In this document: piece by piece, positions 62,415 to 64,000 of the stretch | Numbering within the stretch: position 1 is the stretch's first letter | Layout of the letters: every line of letters starts with the position of its first letter | Origin: Affinibrenneria salicis | Lineage (GTDB): Bacteria; Pseudomonadota; Gammaproteobacteria; Enterobacterales; Enterobacteriaceae | Length of the DNA stretch: 64,000 nt | NCBI RefSeq assembly: GCF_008710095.1 | Contig: NZ_VYKJ01000001.1 | Location: 434,001-498,000 of the forward strand | Direction of reading: 5' to 3' | The notes under the pieces: model-generated | The model's database searches: none | What the model was told of the DNA's origin: nothing | Seen by the model: the letters and a program-made list of their open reading frames with translations, nothing else | Translations under genes and position numbers: made by a program

Positions 62415-62429
62415 AACGGTAACACCGTT
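62415..62429 (+). promoter_or_regulatory. Stem-loop abutting the sstT start
   Basis: AACGGT-AAC-ACCGTT is a perfect 6-bp stem with a 3-base loop ending 6 bases before the sstT ATG. It occupies the place of the ribosome site, and no canonical AGGAG is visible, so translation may be weak or regulated. Confidence 0.45.
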
Positions 62430-62435
62430 AATATT

Positions 62436-63683
62436 ATGGCTGACAAACACGCTCGTTTTTTCCATTACTTCATGCGCGCCAGTCTGGTGAAACAGATCCT
62501 GGTCGGGCTGGCCGCCGGCATCGCGCTGGCCGCCGTATCCACTCAGGCGGCCGTCGCCGTCGGCCTGCTGGGCACATTGTTCGTCGGCGCCCTGAAAGCC
62601 GTGGCGCCGGTGCTGGTGTTAATGCTGGTGATGGCCTCGATCGCCGGCCACCAGCAGGGACAAAAAACCAATATCCGTCCGATTTTGGTGCTGTATCTAA
62701 TCGGCACCTTTTCCGCCGCGCTTGTCGCGGTAAGCATCAGCTTCCTCTTCCCCTCAACCCTGGTGCTGAATGCCCAGGCGGCGGATGTCGTACCGCCCTC
62801 CGGCATTGTGGCGGTCCTGCGGGGTCTGCTGGTTAGCATCATCGCCAACCCGATCGACGCCCTGCTGCACGCCAACTATATCGGCATTCTGGTCTGGGCG
62901 GTCGGTTTTGGCATCGCGCTGCGCCACGGTTCGCAAACGACCCGCCAGATGGTTTGCGACCTGTCGGATGCCGTCACCTTCATCGTGCGCGTGGTGATCC
63001 GTTTCGCGCCAGTGGGGATCTTCGGACTGGTCGCCTCCACGCTGGCGGAAACCGGCTTCGGCGCGCTGTGGAGCTACGCACATCTGCTCATGGTGCTGAT
63101 CGGCGGCATGGCGTTGGTCGCCTTCGGCATCAATCCTCTGATCGTCTTCTGGAAGATCCGCCGTAATCCGTATCCGCTGGTATTAACCTGTCTGCGTGAA
63201 AGCGGCGTGACCGCATTCTTTACCCGCAGTTCGGCGGCCAACATTCCGGTCAATATGGAGCTGTGCCGCAAACTAAATCTGGATGAGGATACCTGGTCGG
63301 TCGCCATCCCGCTCGGCGCCACCATCAACATGGCAGGGGCCGCCATTACCATCACCGTCCTGACGCTGGCCGCCGCGCATACGCTGGATATTCATGTCGA
63401 TCTGCCGACCGCGCTGCTGCTGAGCGTGGTGGCCTCGCTGTGCGCCTGCGGCGCTTCCGGCGTCGCCGGCGGGTCGCTGCTGTTAATTCCGCTGGCCTGC
63501 AGCATGTTCGGTATTTCCAACGATGTGGCCATGCAGGTGGTTGCGGTCGGCTTTATTATCGGCGTGCTGCAGGACTCGGCGGAGACGGCGGTTAACTCCT
63601 CCACCGATGTGATGTTTATTGCCGCCGTATGCGAAGCCGAAGACGCCAGACTGGCGGAAAAAGAACGTTTAAACCCGCTTTAA
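62436..63683 (+). CDS. sstT: Na+/serine-threonine symporter
   Basis: A 415-residue inner-membrane transporter, matching E. coli SstT (414). It belongs to the dicarboxylate/amino acid:cation symporter (DAACS) family. Hydrophobic segments and the hairpin with serine/glycine-rich [17 protein letters not shown] and [18 protein letters not shown] are diagnostic of this family. It imports serine and threonine with Na+. Single-gene unit; a GC hairpin follows the stop (about 63690-63715) but its U-tract is weak. Confidence 0.95.
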   Translation: MADKHARFFHYFMRASLVKQILVGLAAGIALAAVSTQAAVAVGLLGTLFVGALKAVAPVLVLMLVMASIAGHQQGQKTNIRPILVLYLIGTFSAALVAVSISFLFPSTLVLNAQAADVVPPSGIVAVLRGLLVSIIANPIDALLHANYIGILVWAVGFGIALRHGSQTTRQMVCDLSDAVTFIVRVVIRFAPVGIFGLVASTLAETGFGALWSYAHLLMVLIGGMALVAFGINPLIVFWKIRRNPYPLVLTCLRESGVTAFFTRSSAANIPVNMELCRKLNLDEDTWSVAIPLGATINMAGAAITITVLTLAAAHTLDIHVDLPTALLLSVVASLCACGASGVAGGSLLLIPLACSMFGISNDVAMQVVAVGFIIGVLQDSAETAVNSSTDVMFIAAVCEAEDARLAEKERLNPL

Positions 63684-64000
63684 GCCGGGCCGGGCGCGGC
63701 GGACCGCCGCCGCGCTCTTGCGATGCGTTCAGCCGCCCTCTTTCCGCCCGCTAAACATTATTGCGTATATACTTACACGGGGTCGCCCGGCCGACGGCGA
63801 AACCAACGCGACAAGCGCCAGACAAGACGGCGCCGCGTGTCGCCGACGGCATCGATCAGCGCGCATCCGCCGCGCGCCAATAAAATCAGGGCTAAAATCC
63901 CTGCCGCCGCCGCGATTAAGCTTCAGAAAATCTATGCTTGTGTCAAATAATGTAAAAAAGGCGGTAAAAATAGGCTTATACTCAATAAAACACGCGAAAT
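63684..64000. other. Right-edge intergenic stretch
   Basis: After sstT the last 317 bp hold no supported gene. The final 60 bases are A/T-rich (from about 63930), consistent with the promoter of a gene beyond the edge. Confidence 0.4.

Larger units (their letters stand above)
61825..62435. other. Long leader region upstream of sstT
   Basis: This 611-bp gap between ygjR and sstT holds no gene. In E. coli alx lies here; no alx-like frame is present. It has many GC-rich short repeats but no clear riboswitch fold. Two features near the sstT start are listed separately. Confidence 0.5.

Noticed and set aside
61825..62435. yybP-ykoY-type riboswitch, as found before alx in E. coli
   Set aside because: alx is absent and I could not fold the conserved core of that riboswitch from the sequence by eye.

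Overview
The window is a GC-rich chromosomal stretch from a gamma-proteobacterium of the order Enterobacterales. The evidence is enterobacterial-type RlmG, YgjR, SstT, Spy, FucI/FucK/FucU/FucA and the SsnA/YgfK/HyuA/YgeX/YgeV/YgfJ set. A plant-associated or environmental member such as Pectobacteriaceae is plausible, but the sequence alone does not settle the genus. I saw no tRNA, rRNA, CRISPR array, insertion sequence or phage gene.

Region by region. (1) 1-6.6 kb: a GntR/FCD regulator faces an operon encoding an AhpD-like protein, a MalY/PatB-type PLP enzyme, an Asp/Glu/hydantoin racemase-family protein and a three-part FAD/[2Fe-2S] dehydrogenase of the HcnABC/opine-oxidase/D-hydroxyproline-dehydrogenase type. 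This looks like an amino-acid or imino-acid breakdown route. (2) 6.9-9.8 kb: an ilvD-type dehydratase divergent from a LysR regulator. (3) 10-18.8 kb: a Ter-related signalling locus. It holds a DUF3828-like secreted protein, a SUKH-family protein, three TerY-like vWA proteins, a TerD protein, a PP2C phosphatase, a Ser/Thr-kinase-like protein and an exported protein carrying a perfect (GCCTCT)12 microsatellite. (4) 18.9-29.3 kb: a divergent L-fucose/D-arabinose-type sugar locus (fucU-fucK-fucI on the minus strand; RbsABC-type ABC transporter, FGGY pentulokinase and fucA on the plus strand). It shares a control region with two matching palindromes and a CRP-like site.

(5) 29.7-57.8 kb is the centrepiece: about 28 kb devoted to purine, hydantoin and ureido nitrogen salvage. 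It comprises xdhAB-guaD, an OprD-like porin, ssnA-ygfK, an XdhC/CoxI-type cofactor chaperone, hyuA, ygeX and the sigma-54 activator ygeV. A nine-gene operon follows, with ygfJ, a [2Fe-2S] subunit, an unusual Mo-FAD fused xanthine-dehydrogenase-type subunit, a D-carbamoylase, an M20 L-carbamoylase/ureidase, a NitT/TauT ABC transporter and an RpiR regulator just upstream. It resembles the E. coli xdh-yge-ygf cluster and the anaerobic purine pathway of gut bacteria, but ygeW, ygeY and yqeA are absent here and two N-carbamoyl hydrolases are present instead. Sigma-54 -24/-12 promoter matches lie upstream of guaD, ygfK and the xdhC-like gene, which fits control by YgeV. Two PurR-like boxes lie about 115 bp upstream of the guaD sigma-54 promoter.

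(6) 58.3-63.7 kb: housekeeping genes (spy, a small coiled-coil protein, rlmG, ygjR, sstT).

Working hypothesis: purines and hydantoins enter through the porin and ABC transporter, are oxidised or deaminated by the Mo-hydroxylases, GuaD and SsnA, opened by HyuA, decarbamoylated hydrolytically, and ended as pyruvate plus ammonia by YgeX.
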